DNA of 64,000 bases from Tetracentron sinense (Eukaryota > Streptophyta > Magnoliopsida > Trochodendrales > Trochodendraceae): NCBI GenBank assembly GCA_015143295.1, contig CM026554.1, positions 30,827,531 through 30,891,530 of the forward strand, read 5' to 3'. Positions within the stretch are counted from its first letter, which is position 1. Each line of letters opens with the position of its first letter. The position numbers and the translations under genes were made by a program. This document shows positions 47,807 through 59,839 of the stretch, piece by piece. Under the pieces are notes generated by a model, which saw nothing but the letters and a program-made list of their open reading frames with translations, ran no database searches and was not told where the DNA came from.

Positions 47807-48192
47807 TAAATTGCCACTTTTCTCTCCCTTTTAACATCCTTTAACTATTGTTAAGTTTCACCCACCCTTAGGGCTAAGCCAATTAACCTTGATTAAAAAA
47901 AAAACACACACACGCACATTTTATTATGGATAAGATTAACTAACCTTAGGTATTAATTTTAATTTTTAAAACCAAGGTTAAATGGCTTAACCCTAAGGAT
48001 GAGTGAAACTTAACCACAATTAAAAAGGCATTAAAATCGGGAGAGACTTTGGGTTAGTGAATCTTTACCACGGTTAAAGGGTGTTCAATTTTTAAATTAT
48101 TTTTCTAAAAACCAAAGTTAAATGGTTAAACTATAACGGTGAGTGAAACTTAACCATGGTTAAAAGATGTTAAAAGGGAGAGTGATGTGGCC
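47807..48192. mobile_element. Foldback MITE, family F, nested copy (about 385 bp)
   Basis: The left arm 'ctctcccttttaacatcctt' and 'ttgttaagtttcacccaccc' pairs with the right arm 'gagtgaaacttaaccatgg' and 'gatgttaaaagggagag'. Extra right-arm-like segments near 47990 and 48050 suggest an insertion of one copy into another. Confidence 0.6.
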
Positions 48193-48375
48193 ATTTAAAA
48201 GGGGAACACATCGTGTTCCGGTATTAGGAGATTTCGAGGATTTGCGCCTTGTTACGGTTACCCCCATTAGGCCGTCAATTAAATTTCTAGGAAATATGGG
48301 TCTCCAGAACTCGATCCTCGTTGATGTATCTGATTGATTGACGAATGTGGTAGCCCTACTCATGGTTGAGCAATA

Positions 48376-48620
48376 TCATGTAAATTTTTTTATAAGAAAA
48401 CTTCCTCAACCTAGCAAATTTACGACCAAGGTCCTCAACCTAGCAATTTTACAACCAAGGCTCTTGCAAGATACATAGCTAAAAAACTCCAAAATCTATC
48501 ATGTAAATTTTATTATAAAAAAAGTCCTCAACCTAACAAATTTACGACCAAGGTCCTCAACCTAAAAATTTTACAACCAAGACTCTTGCAAGATACTGAG
48601 CTCAGACACTCCAAAATCCA
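48376..48620. repeat. Tandem duplication, about 122 bp unit
   Basis: Two copies run from 'catgtaaattttttta' to 'cactccaaaatc' via 'acgaccaaggtcctcaacct' (starts near 48376 and 48498). Within each, 'tcctcaacctagcaa' is itself repeated. Confidence 0.85.
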
Positions 48621-48674
48621 ACCATGGCTGCAGCAACCTAGCTTGTTGTGTTCTTAAAAGTCCTTTGTTTCTCA

Positions 48675-49346
48675 CTAACTGATACAACCACTTCTCGCGT
48701 CTCTATCTTGTCCAATCTCAACGATTCTATCATCGTTTAAATCTTGTTGAAGAAGACCCCTAAAACCATTGGTGATTTCATTTAGAACTACAGAGCTATT
48801 GAAGCTCTTGTGGGAGCAACGTCTTTCCATAACCCTTTGTGGAGCCTCCTCTACCGTTGATGTAATCAGAACAAATATTTTCATACCCACATGATCGTCT
48901 AAGAGAGGAAATTCATAGATCGCTTTAGCAGCTACATTTGTTGAGTGTTGTTTATCGCCTACGCTCCCTGGTTTTGTGTATCGTGTCCCATTTGTCTCGT
49001 GACCCTCTTATATTCATTATTACTACTTTCTTCATAGGATTGATTTTTTGGAGTAGTTGGTTGTTAACATGGTATCAGAGCTCTGGTTGCGATTTGGTCA
49101 CGGGTTCGATTCTTTCCACCCTTTGGGTGAGGAGGAGTGTTGAGTGTTGTTTATCGCCTCCGCTCTCAAGTGTCGCGTATCGCGTCCCATTTGTCTCGTG
49201 ACCCTCTTATATTCATTGTTACTACTCTCTCCATAGGATCGGTCTTTTGGAGTAGTTGGTTATTAACAACATTCATAGTCTCGCCAGAATCCAACTTCAG
49301 AAATAAGAATAATGGTGGATTTGTATAATCATTTACAGGAAACCCT
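48675..49346 (-). pseudogene. Unidentified open frame interrupted by a TRIM
   Basis: Minus-strand segments 49269-49346 and 48675-48933 form one frame of about 112 codons, without a stop, if the 330-bp TRIM and one target duplication are ignored. The left part contains NDYTNPPLFLFLKLDSGETM; the right part contains KAIYEFPLLDDHVGMKIF and VLNEITNGFRGLLQQDLNDD before a stop. An AG acceptor-like site precedes it at 49347. A further open stretch with MMKSRRDPWSSKFVEFSEG lies at 49682-49791 and ends in a GTAAGA donor-like site, but its phase does not fit this segment. I do not recognise the protein. It may be a host exon inactivated by the TRIM. Confidence 0.4.
48939..49268 (-). mobile_element. TRIM / SMART-type miniature LTR retrotransposon (330 bp)
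   Basis: Two 131-bp LTRs (48939-49069 and 49138-49268) both run TGTTGAGTGTTG to TTAACA. They are separated by only 68 bp that begins with TGGTATCAGAGC (initiator tRNA-Met primer site) and ends with the polypurine GGTGAGGAGGAG. The 5-bp target duplication ACATT is perfect (48934-48938, 49269-49273). By primer site and polypurine tract the element itself reads on the plus strand; strand is given relative to the interrupted frame. There is no coding capacity. The LTRs differ at several positions, so the insertion is not recent. Confidence 0.92.
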
Positions 49347-49349
49347 ACT

Positions 49350-49592
49350 GGGGCGTTTGGATTGGATTTTTTTGGCCAAAAATGAATTATGGTAAAATTG
49401 ATTGTATAGAAATTAATGGTCAAATAATCATTTTTTCAAATAATAGTGTTCGGAGAATACGTAGGTGAGTCTCTGAACTTCGTATTATCTGAACACTATT
49501 ATTTGAAAAAATGATTATTTGATCATGAATTTCTACACAATCAATTTTATCAGAATTGATTTTTGGCCAAAAAAATCCAATCCAACGCCACC
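49350..49592. mobile_element. Foldback MITE with long inverted repeats (243 bp)
   Basis: GGGGCGTTTGGATTGGATTT at the left and the inverse of AAATCCAATCCAACGCC at the right continue into nearly complementary arms of about 100 bp (for example 'attattaattatttga' words near the centre). The GGGGCGTTTGG end suggests the PIF/Harbinger group. It lies immediately next to the acceptor-like site of the interrupted frame. Confidence 0.8.
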
Positions 49593-49599
49593 TAAAACT

Positions 49600-50520
49600 T
49601 TGTTTGAAAAATAAAATAGAAAAATTAATTTACAATAAAACTAAATAAATGGAGAAACCAAAAGATAGGATTGGTTCTTACCCATTTGAGATGAGGTTCT
49701 GAGTAAGAGAAACTGAAGAAATAAGGATCTCAAGTCCTTCTGAGAATTCTACGAACTTACTAGACCATGGATCTCGCCGACTCTTCATCATGGTCTGAGA
49801 AACCTCGATGGCCGATTGCCTTAGTGTTGGTGGATTTTCCTGATGATGGGCAGCAGAAAAGAGGAAGAGGAAGATAAGGACAAGAGAGAAGAAAAGCCAC
49901 AGAGATGGAGAGAAATATACATGGGTTCTTCCTCAAATTTGAAGACCAATAACTTTTGCCAAATGTACAAAAAGTTTTGCCTCGTTTCGTATACCATTTG
50001 TGGTTCTCAATTTATAATAATTAGTCTATAGAGCCCGTGCTTTAATTGTTTTGTAAAAAAAACAAAAAAACCATACTTGTTGCATTAATGTTGAATGTGA
50101 ATAGTCAAGAATGGAAATAAAGAGATAAATTGTGAGTGGTGAGGTGGCCTCACAACCGAAGAGAAGAGAAGATGGGGGGAGGTAATGGAGAGAAGAAGAG
50201 GGGGTTTGAGTGGGAAGATAAATGGGTGGGTTTCATTGGGAGATGAAGAGAGATGAAATGATGTGGACCCATCTATCAGAGGAGTCAATCCTTAAATCGA
50301 TGATGTGGCATAGCTAACAGAAGAGAAAGAAAGATAAAAGCTTTTGTAGTGTGCCACATCAGCAAAACAAACTCTGCCAAACTCTGCCTTATAGTAATAG
50401 ATAGATTTTACATCCCCTAAACACAAATTAAGGGTTTTAAGCTCAGAGAGTATATTTTAGAGAGGTGTTCTTGGATTTTCAACTTCCTTGGTTGAGATCT
50501 AATCGAACCTATCATATCCT
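49600..50520. other. Mostly non-coding stretch
   Basis: Apart from the open segment 49682-49791 (see the interrupted frame), no gene is recognised. Bases 50140-50290 are purine-rich. Confidence 0.4.
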
Positions 50521-51589
50521 TCTGTTGGGAAAAATCTGTTTTGGAAAAATATGGGTGTTTTTGGGAAAACAGTTTTTATAAACTTTGACCTAAAATATAA
50601 GTGGGACCCACAAGGATTTTGAGGCGGGTCCAAGTGGATCTGTGTTCTCCTCCATGAGGAGATTAACGTGGTATATTTACTTGTCCAAAACAGTGAAGTG
50701 GTGAATGAGAAATTCATCTCAAAGTAGACCACTTGACATGTGTTGTAAGTTGAAGAATAGTAGAGAAAATAGTCCCACATCGAAAAACTATTGAAACTAT
50801 AGTGTGGTTTATATACTATTACCTTGGAGTAAAGGGTGGGCCCTTGGGGCACCCAAATTTTGCGAAGGAGTGAGCCCATGCTCCAAGGTGGAACCAACCT
50901 CTCACACGCGCGCGCTGCCGCCGCCCCGGCCCGCACCCGTGCCCGAGTCCGGTCCAACCGACTGGCTTGGTTTGGTTTGGTTCTTGTGGGCCTTAAAGCC
51001 TGGCCCCTATATTTATTTTTTGCTGGGCTGGGCCAAAGCCCATTCAACTTAATAGGACCTAACAGTTTATTATCCAATAGTTATGTCTGTTGGATTTAAA
51101 CTGAAACCCCAACAGACATGACCTTTTTGGACAGTCTCCTTTTCAAATATTTAAGGTCTTTTGTTGCATTTTCTGCGGTATGAATTTTTGAGATCTTCTA
51201 CTCCCTAGTCTTCCATCTTTTTCCCGCATTCAACCTTTTGCATATCAGTCAAGAGAGATTACAAAACATCCAAGGTTCGCTATGTTCTCGGGTTTCTAGT
51301 GGTAATGCCCAGGACGTAACTGTTGTATCTTGGGAGACAAGTTGCCGTGGGTCGTGACCACCTGTGCGGGGCAATATTGTCTTAAGGACATTGAATCCAA
51401 TTCAAGCCTCAGTCGCCTCAATCAGTAAAGTGCACTGTCTTTTATTTTTGTTCTATTACAATTGTTTTGGTCTCCTGTAATTGGTTCTAGTATTCTGCGA
51501 TTTGCATGTATGCCATTTATAACATACAGTAACATCTTATGCAATATAAACAACAATCTTAAGACAATATTTGTACTGTATGTTAACTT

Positions 51590-52690
51590 TAATTTGCTTC
51601 TGAAATTGTTCATGCTTTAACAGATTTCTGCACTGCTACAGATTTCTGTAATCTTGAGATTCTGAAATCTGCATTGTTAATCTGTATAAATTGTTTTAGG
51701 AATACTGTATAACAACTCTGCAATTTGAAACTTTTGAAATTGAAATCTGTGATAATAAGTTCTGGAGTTTAAAGTCAGAAATCTCAATTTCTAAAACTTC
51801 AAATCTGAAATTTCAAATCTGCAATACTGTGTTTAAATTCCGTATTACAAAATTCGGCACGTATAGAATCTGAAATTTGTATTTCAAAATCTGCATTCTG
51901 CAATTCGAAATACTGCATTTATAAATTCTGCATTGCATTGTTAGGATTCTGCACTTCAAAAATCTGAATCTGCAATTCCTGACAATCTGATTCTGCACTT
52001 TGAAAAATCTGCACTATGTTTAAATTCTGCACATTGAAAAATCTGCACTTTAAGTTTGCATACTGCATTTTCTTTTATGTAACTTGAATTCTGAAGTTCG
52101 AAATTCTGCAATTTACTTATTGCATTCTGCAATAGTAAAAATCTGCATTTCTGAAACTTGAAAAATCTGCAATTTAAACATCTGTGTTCAAATTCTGGAA
52201 CTTAAAATCTGAAATTCTGCACACTTTAAAATTCTGGACATTGTAAATTCTACAATATAGTATTTTCATTTATGCAATACAACATTTTCATTTATACAAT
52301 TCTGGAATCTGCAACCTTCAATTCTTAAATTCTGAAATCTGGATTTAAAATCTGCACTTTAGATTCCGAATTCTGCATTTCAGAAATCTGAATTTTAAAG
52401 TCTACAATCTCTAAACAGAATTCTGAAACGTGAAAATAATAAATTCTGCTAATTGAAATCTGCAAACTAATTTTCAGTTTTTTAAAATTTGCAATATCAA
52501 ATTCTGCAATCTGCAATTATAAAATCTGCACTTTGTATTTCAAATTCTGCAATATACAACATTAAAATCTGCAATTCTGAAATTTGAAATAAGAATTCTG
52601 CATATTGCTAATTGAAATTCTGAAATATACTTGCTCAATTTCTGCATTCTAGATTGTGAATTTTACATTGTTAAAAACTGAATTGTGTAA
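51590..52690. repeat. Degenerate array of TCTGCA / TTCTGAAAT words
   Basis: About 1.1 kb is made almost only of words such as AAATCTGCA, AATTCTGCA and TTCTGAAAT at 8-14 base intervals, with strong substitution. No fixed period is visible. It lies between the putative 5' LTR and gag of copia element 2, in the transcribed leader. Confidence 0.8.
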
Positions 52691-52779
52691 TAAGATTACT
52701 GTCACAGTAATCTTCATTTGTGATTAGTTAAAAGTTTATAAACTTACTTCATATTATTGTTTACAGTCCAAACATACAT

Positions 52780-55700
52780 GACTACCGAAAAGACCATTGT
52801 TCTACCCCGGTTGTGACACAAGTACCAACTATCCCCACTGCAGGCCCCATTGCTCATGGTGAAAAACCTGAGAAATTTAATGGGACAGACTTCAAGAGAT
52901 GGCAGCAGAAGATGCTGTTTTATCTGACCACATTAAATCTGACAAGATTCTTGCAAGAGGATGCCCCTACCCTGAAAGAGGGTGCATCAGACCGGATGGC
53001 AGTTGCTGCTATTGAAGCATGGAAACATGTTGATTTCTCGTGCAAGAATTATATCTTGAATGGGCTGGACAATGCATTATATAATGTATATAGTCCAATT
53101 AAGACCGCTAAAGAGTTATGAGTCCTTGGACAAGAAATATAAGACTGAGGATGCCGGGATGAAGAAATTTGTGGTTGGAAGATTTCTTGACTTCAAAATG
53201 GTTGATTCAAGAACTGTTATAAGCCAAATTCAAGACCTCCAATTGATCCTCCATGAGATCCATGCTGAAGGAATGATGATAAGTGAATCATTCCAAGTTG
53301 CTGCTATAATTGAGAAGTTGCCTCCATCATGGAAGGACTTCAAAAATTACCTCAAGCATAAGAGAAAGAAAATGGGGGGTAGATGACTTAATTGTCCGAC
53401 TCAGAATTGAGGAAGACAATAGAGTATCTGAAAAGAAGGCTGGAAAACAAGTTCTTGAATTAAAAGCAAATGTGGTGGAACACAAGTCTAAGAAGAGGAA
53501 CCGTTCTGAGGCTGGTCCAAGTCAGAAATCCAAAGGCAAGGAACAGAAAAGGTTCAAGGGCCTTTGCTACATCTGTAACAGGCCAAGGCATGTGGCTAAG
53601 AACTACAGGAACCGGAACTTCCAAGGGAAATCTAATTAGGGATCCACTCAGGCTCATGTTACTGAAGTTGAGAACATCACTGATGATGTTAATGACATGC
53701 ATCTGTCTGCAGTTGTATCTGAAGTGAATATGGTGATGAATCCCAAGCAATGGTGGGTAGATACTGGAGCTACTCGACATATCTGTTCAGATAGGAGTGC
53801 ATTCAGTAATTATCATAGAGTTACTGCAGTAGAAGAGCTCTATATGAGAAACTCCTCTACTTCAACAGTTCAAGGATCCGGGAAGGTGGTTCTGAAGATG
53901 ACTTTAGGAAAAGAGCTTACATTGAATGATGTCTTGCATGTACCAGACATCAGAAAGAATCTTGTTTCCGGAGCACTTCTAAGCAAGAATGGTTTCAAGT
54001 TGGTTTTTGAGTCAGACAAATTTGTTCTGACTAAAAATGGGATGTATGTTGGCAGAGGTTATCTCTGTGATTGTTATTTAAAATGAATGTAATGACTGTG
54101 ATGCCTTCAGGCAATAACAATAAAGCAAGTTTTCTGTTTATATTCTTGAGTCATTTGACTTATGACATGCTAGATTAGGTCATGTTAATTCTAATTCACA
54201 TCGTAGGCTTGCAAATTCAGATTTAATTCCTAAAATTAAATTTGACTCAAATAATAAATGTGAAATCTGTGTAGAATCTAAATGATCCAGAACTTCCTTT
54301 CATTCAATTGAAAGAAGTACTGGACCTTTAAGGTTAATTCACAGTGATATATGTGATTTAAAATTTGTGCAAATAAGAGGTGGGAAAAAATATTTTATCA
54401 CCTTCATTGATGATTGTACAAGGTATTGTCATATCTATTTGCTAAGTAGCAAGGATAAGGCTTTGGACATGTTCAAACTTTATAAAATTGAAGTTGAAAA
54501 TCAACTTAACCAAAAGATAAAGATGCTAAGAAGCGATAGAGGAGGTGAATATGGGTCACCATTTGATGAATTTTGTAAAGAACATGACATAATTCATCAA
54601 ACAACCGCTCCTTACTCACCTGAACAGAACGGTATTACTGAACTCAAAAACCTAACTTTAAAGGAAATGATGAATGCATTATTGATCAGTTCAGGTTTGC
54701 CTCAGAACTTGTGAGGGGAAGCAGTCTTATCTGCAAATTATATTCTTAACAAATTACCCCACAAGAAGATAGACAAGACACCCTATGAGTTGTGGAATGG
54801 TCGAAGACCTTCCTACAAATACTTAAAAGTGTAGGGTGTCTAGTAAAGGTAGCAGTTCCTGCTCCTAAGAAGGTTAAGACAGGACCAAAGGCAGTGGATT
54901 GCATCTTCATTGGATATGCTCACAATAGCAGTGCATATCGGTTTCTTGTACACAAGTTAGATATTTCTGACATATATGTCAATACAATTATTGAATCAAG
55001 GAATGCATCTTTCTTTGAAACTACATTTCCTTGTAAGGTTGTACAAAAACATAATCCTATTAAAAGGATACATGACACTATTAATAGTGATCATCGAGAA
55101 AATATAGACCAGGAGTCTATAGAAAAGGAAAATGAAGATGAATCAAGGCGTAGTAAAAAAGTAAAAACTACTACACCTTTTGGTCCTGATTTTCTAACTT
55201 ATTTGTTGGAAAATGAGTTTCAAAGCTTTAAAGAAGCCATGTCTTTTCCAGAAGCACCTTCTTGGAAAGAGGCTATAAATAGTGAAATCGAATCCATCAT
55301 GCAAAATCATACTTGGGAACTGGTAGATCTTCCTCCAGAGAATAAACCATTAGGATGTAAATGGATATTCAAGAAGAAGATGAAAGCTGATGGAACGATT
55401 GACAAATACAAAACAAGACTTGTAGTAAAGGGCTACAAGCAAAAGGAGGGTATCGATTATTTCAATACTTATTCACCAGTTACAAGGATAACATCAATCC
55501 GTATGTTAATAGCTATTGCTGCTATTAACAACTTAGAGATACATCAAATGGATGTGAAAACAATTTTCTTACATGGTGATTTGAATGAAGAGCTCTACAT
55601 GGAACAACCTGAAGGTTTCATGGTAAATAACCAAGAAAAGAAAGTATGTCAACTTGTTAAATCCCTTTATGGATTAAAACAAGCTCCTAAACAATGGCAT

Positions 55701-56175
55701 GAGAAATTTGACAATGTTATGATGTCAAATGGTTTTAGGATAAATGAGTGCGATAAATGTGTTTATGTGAAAAACACTGAAATAGCATATGTTATTGTAT
55801 GTCTCTATGTGGATGATATGTTAATCATGGGTAGCAGTAATGAAATCATTCAATCTACCAAAAGGATGTTAAATAAAAGATTTGACATAAAAGATCTAGG
55901 TGTTACAGATATAATTCTAGGAATTAAAATTACTAGAACATCTTAAGGACTCATCTCATCTCAATCTCATTACGTTGAGAAGATCCTTGAAAGATTTATC
56001 AAGGATGATAAAAGTCTTGCAAAAACCCCAGTAGATGTAAATTTACATCTAAGTAAGAATACTGGACAGGGAATTTCCCAGTTAGAGTATTCTCGAATTA
56101 TTTGTAGTTTAATGTATCTCATGAACTGCACAAGACCTGATATAGCATACTCAGTCAGCAAACTGAGTAGATATA
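52780..56175 (+). pseudogene. Copia gag-pol remnant, truncated
   Basis: Gag begins at 52780 (MTTEKTIV); a frameshift follows at once, then EKPEKFNGTDFKRWQQKMLF. A knuckle CYICNRPRHVAKN lacks its last Cys. The protease [14 protein letters not shown] keeps its DTGA. The integrase keeps [13 protein letters not shown] and the Glu of ITELKN. RT includes MDVKTIFLHGDLNEELYM, LYGLKQAPKQWHEKF and YVDDMLIMG. The frame ends at SVSKLSRYM, where the gypsy LTR is inserted, before RNase H. At least four frameshifts or stops (52805, 53119, 53380, 54083-54360, 54713, 55946) make it inactive, although most domains remain readable. Confidence 0.92.
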
Positions 56176-57810
56176 TGAAACAAGGTTTTTCGGTCGTTGA
56201 AACAAATCACCCTACTTCAACAATTATTTTTTTATCCGATTCCTTTCAATTCCTGCAAAATATGAATTATGCAAAGATTAGCACAATGGTATTACGGATG
56301 TCGAATCCTCACTCAAGGTTGGTAGGGTTAGTGCAATAAAGAAAATAAAAAAAATAACAAGATTAAAATGGTGGAGAGATGAGAAGGGTGGATTAATTTA
56401 AAAAAAAAAACATTTTTTTTAAGAGATTATCAAGAACTACTAATGAAATGAAATAAAAGCATCAAATTAAACAATGAAAGATGGCAAGCATGAAATAACA
56501 AACATGAAAATTTATTTATTGAATTAAAAAGTTACCTACAAAATTTGAATTAAATGCAATAACATCAAATAATAAGAAAAAAATAAAAAGAAAACAAATG
56601 GTGAGAGCCCTAGTCGTAGGGCCGGCCGTGAAGAGATGAGCGAGACAATGGTGATGTCGTGAGCTTGCGGAGACCTTAGAACTCCTTAGGTGAGAGAGAG
56701 AGCCGTGAGATGAGAGAGAGAGAGATCGAGAGAGGTGAAAGAGGAAGTGGGTTGAGATGAAAGTGGTGAAATGTAGGTGAGAGAGAAGAGGTTAGATGAT
56801 AGAGAGTGGGGTGAGAGAAAGAGAGAGAGAGAGAAAAGGGATTGAGAAATGAGAGAGAGATGAGAAGAGAAGTTAGGGGGGAATGAACCATTTTTTAGAG
56901 GAAGAGATGGTGTAGGTTATATAGGATCATAGTTAGGGTTTGGAGAGAAAGAGGGTGTGATGAGATGGACGGCTAGGATTTCGTAGAGAAAAAGAGAAAT
57001 TAGGGTTTCACTTTTGAAAAGTGAGTTGTTAGGATGGGAGAGAAATTAGGAAAGAAAGTAAGAAATGGAAGGGGATTAGGGTTTTGAAAGAAAATGAGAT
57101 TGGTGGCTAGGATTTAGGCTAGAAGGTGGTGGCTAGGTTTAGGAAAAAGAGATGAGATTAGGGTTTTTGAACTAACTAGGGTTTTGAAAAGTAAGGATGG
57201 ACGGCTAAGATGATTAAGGTTGGACGAATGAGATTAGGAGAGAGAGATTAGGGGTTTGAGAAATAAAAGAGAAAAAGAAGAGAAGATGATGGCAGAGGGT
57301 TTTGAACCCTGGTCTCTAACACAAACTCCCATAGATTTCACCAACTAAGCAAGCTTTTCTCCTTTATCTTGTATAGTGATCTTTATTACTCAAGTCCTCT
57401 TTCTTGGAAATCGACTCTTCAGCTCCCTATGCCTCATTATGTAATTGTGATCTCTTGGCTTAGCCCATACTTGGTCTGCATCTACTTGGTATAGCCTGTT
57501 GGCTCTTTAGTCTTCAGTAATGGGCTTTGATGCTTAACTACGGCCTCCGGTCCTTGAAAATCGTCCAGTTAGGGTTCCTGAGACAGTTAAAACACGTAAT
57601 GAGAGTTTATTGAAATAGCTCAGTATCTAGACTTTCAGAAATGTATTTAAACTATGCAAATATACCATTTTTACCTAGAAAAGTGTGTTCTATGCAATTG
57701 ATAAAACTCTTACATAGAAAAGTTTGTAAAAACAAAAGTTTTACGTAGGAGAGTTCAATAATTCTCAAAGGATAATCGTGAAAAACAAACACTTTTAAGC
57801 AAATATCACA
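56176..57810 (-). repeat. 3' LTR of the Athila-like element (1635 bp)
   Basis: On the minus strand it runs TGTGATATTTGCTT to CCGAAAAACCTTGTTTCA, with the polypurine tract just before it. It contains (GA)n-rich tracts at 56690-56870. Bases 56176-57412 align with 62773-64000 with few differences. Confidence 0.88.
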
Positions 57811-57822
57811 ACCCCCAACCAG

Positions 57823-59835
57823 CATATTGTCAGTCCTTGGCAATTAGTGCGAAAAAGTGAAGCTTGAAAGGGTTTGGCACATGCTACACACTGTTTCTCA
57901 TTACTCAGAGAAAACTCCGTTTGTTAAATTATTTCAAGGATGTAACAAAATATTTACAAATTAGAACTCAGTTAGTAAGTTTCAGCAAGAATACAGATGG
58001 ACACTCAACACAAGAAAAGTCAGCTTCAGCGTGTGTGTGTGATCAATATCATCATTATCCGGCAGTAGAGATTTTCAGATCACCTCTAAGATTATATGTC
58101 TTGACCTCAATTCTCACTTTTATACCACTCAGAAGTGAATCACTCGGAAATGGTTTTATTTATTTTCTCTCAAGTTATATATGAGGAGATATGTGGATAG
58201 AAACAGGCAAATTTCTCACATATATTGTCTAGAAGGGAAGACATTATAAAATCAAAAAATCTTATGATAGGAATATCATGTCACTCGGGAACGTTAGATC
58301 AAACTATATAGTTTGTCTTTCTCCATTCTCCACATTTTATGATTGTGCTAACCTAGAATCAAGTAGGACTTTAATAGGTTGTATTGAGGCTTGGGAATGG
58401 TTTAGGAAAAGAAGGGGACACAGGATTCAAAGTTCTGAGAGGATATCTTAATATTCTTTACAATTTTTCCTGAGGGCGTAACACCAGTTCCTTTTTCTTT
58501 TCCTTCGTTTATTTTTTGATCTTTTTGAGATTGCTCAATATTGTTTTTCAGCTTTCCATATTTTCTTTTCAGTTTGAACCCACTTGGTTTTTCTTTCCTT
58601 TCTCGATTTCTATCTTTCATGGTGTACCCATACCATTTACTCTCTTGCCCTTCTCAGAAATAGGGTCGCGAGTCATATTTCTTATCTGGATTGGGTTTTC
58701 GGTTAATTGGTTGACAAGGAAAAGTTTTCATTAAAGGCTCAAAAGGGTTTTCTACAGATGTAAAAGTTAGGTAAGCTAAAAAGTCTGACAGGTTACAAAC
58801 ATGGCCTATATCATTTTCTAGGGTTGCACTATCATGTCTAATGTCTTGAATGGATACAAAGAAAGTTCTTTTGTAATGACCCAATGTTTGATGTTGTTTC
58901 GAGTTTAATGATCAAATCAAGAATTAATGAGATCTCGCAAAGGAATATGTGTGGGCTGGAAGAAATTGTGGGTCAACTTGTGACTCAGAATCTTTGTATA
59001 ACCCTTTGAAATGATGAAATGCTCAAAACTCACTGGGTTAGGTCTCCACAAATATTCTTCTAGGATCTCTAGAGAATCTGAACTTAGGATGACTCTGATG
59101 TTGATTTTGTGCAATTTGTGCCGAATCTGAATTTTCTAAGCATCTCAATCCAAAGTAGTACTGAACTAAGTGCTAACTTGTATTTCAAAAGATGACATTC
59201 CTTTCAATAAGTAGACTAACAGTTAGTTTTGGTCTCATCATTGTAAAGTTACTTGAAAACATTTTTGAAAGTACTAGAAAAACTCTTTTTTTTTTTTTAA
59301 TAAAAAGAAAATAAGTCTATATATCCTACCCGCAAAACCCAGAGTTACCCGCAAAACCCAGAGTTCTACCTCCTAGGCGGCCTACGGGACAGGCTGGAAG
59401 CTTTCACAGTCTCTAAAGCTCCAAAGAGTTAGCAAAAGAAAACAATTTTTTTTAAAAAAAGGGAAAACATGAGTTTTTAAAAATACCACCCCCAAACAAA
59501 AGATAGCACCGTCCTCGGTGCTCATGACCAAGACAAAAAGATATGACTGTGGACTATAAGATGCAAAAGTTGAGGAAGGGTATTACCAGCTTGACAAAAA
59601 TGTACACTGGTAGGTATCTGCAAAAGTAATGAGATCCGTACAACCTGAAAAATAGTGCCAAAATAATCATGCAACTCATGAATCTCGGAATTGCCTTTTC
59701 GACAGCGCTAAGTTTAACGTCTTCAGCCAGACACAAAGGGGGTACATAAATACACCCCCAAACAAGTTGGAAACACGGAGATACTGAGTAGGTCATCAGT
59801 CTTCACAGAGAGGATCGATAAGATCGATCTCAACC
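57823..59835 (-). other. 3' internal region of the Athila-like element, no recognised domain
   Basis: This is where pol would be expected, but only short frames occur and no RT, RNase H or integrase motif is seen. A 20-base word ACCCGCAAAACCCAGAGTT is directly repeated near 59329-59369. Confidence 0.5.
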
Positions 59836-59839
59836 AACA

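Larger units (their letters stand above)
50523..56175 (+). mobile_element. Ty1/copia element 2, 3' part cut off by a gypsy insertion
   Basis: The coding remnant at 52780-56175 is clearly copia. A possible LTR start TGTTGGGAAAAATCTG stands at 50523, and the 5' LTR probably ends before about 51430, but its limits and the primer site are not sharp. A 1.1-kb degenerate TCTGCA-rich leader separates LTR and gag. At 56175 the element stops abruptly at the end of a gypsy LTR. The missing RNase H and 3' LTR should lie beyond the right edge of the window. Confidence 0.6.

Noticed and set aside
50499..51077. 192-codon minus-strand frame
   Set aside because: It lies in the putative 5' LTR of copia 2, antisense to the element, with no protein motif; it is probably chance openness in a GC-richer stretch.
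56676..56891. Ser/Leu-rich 71-codon minus-strand frame
   Set aside because: It is the translation of a GA-rich tract in the Athila-like LTR and recurs in the other LTR with length changes.
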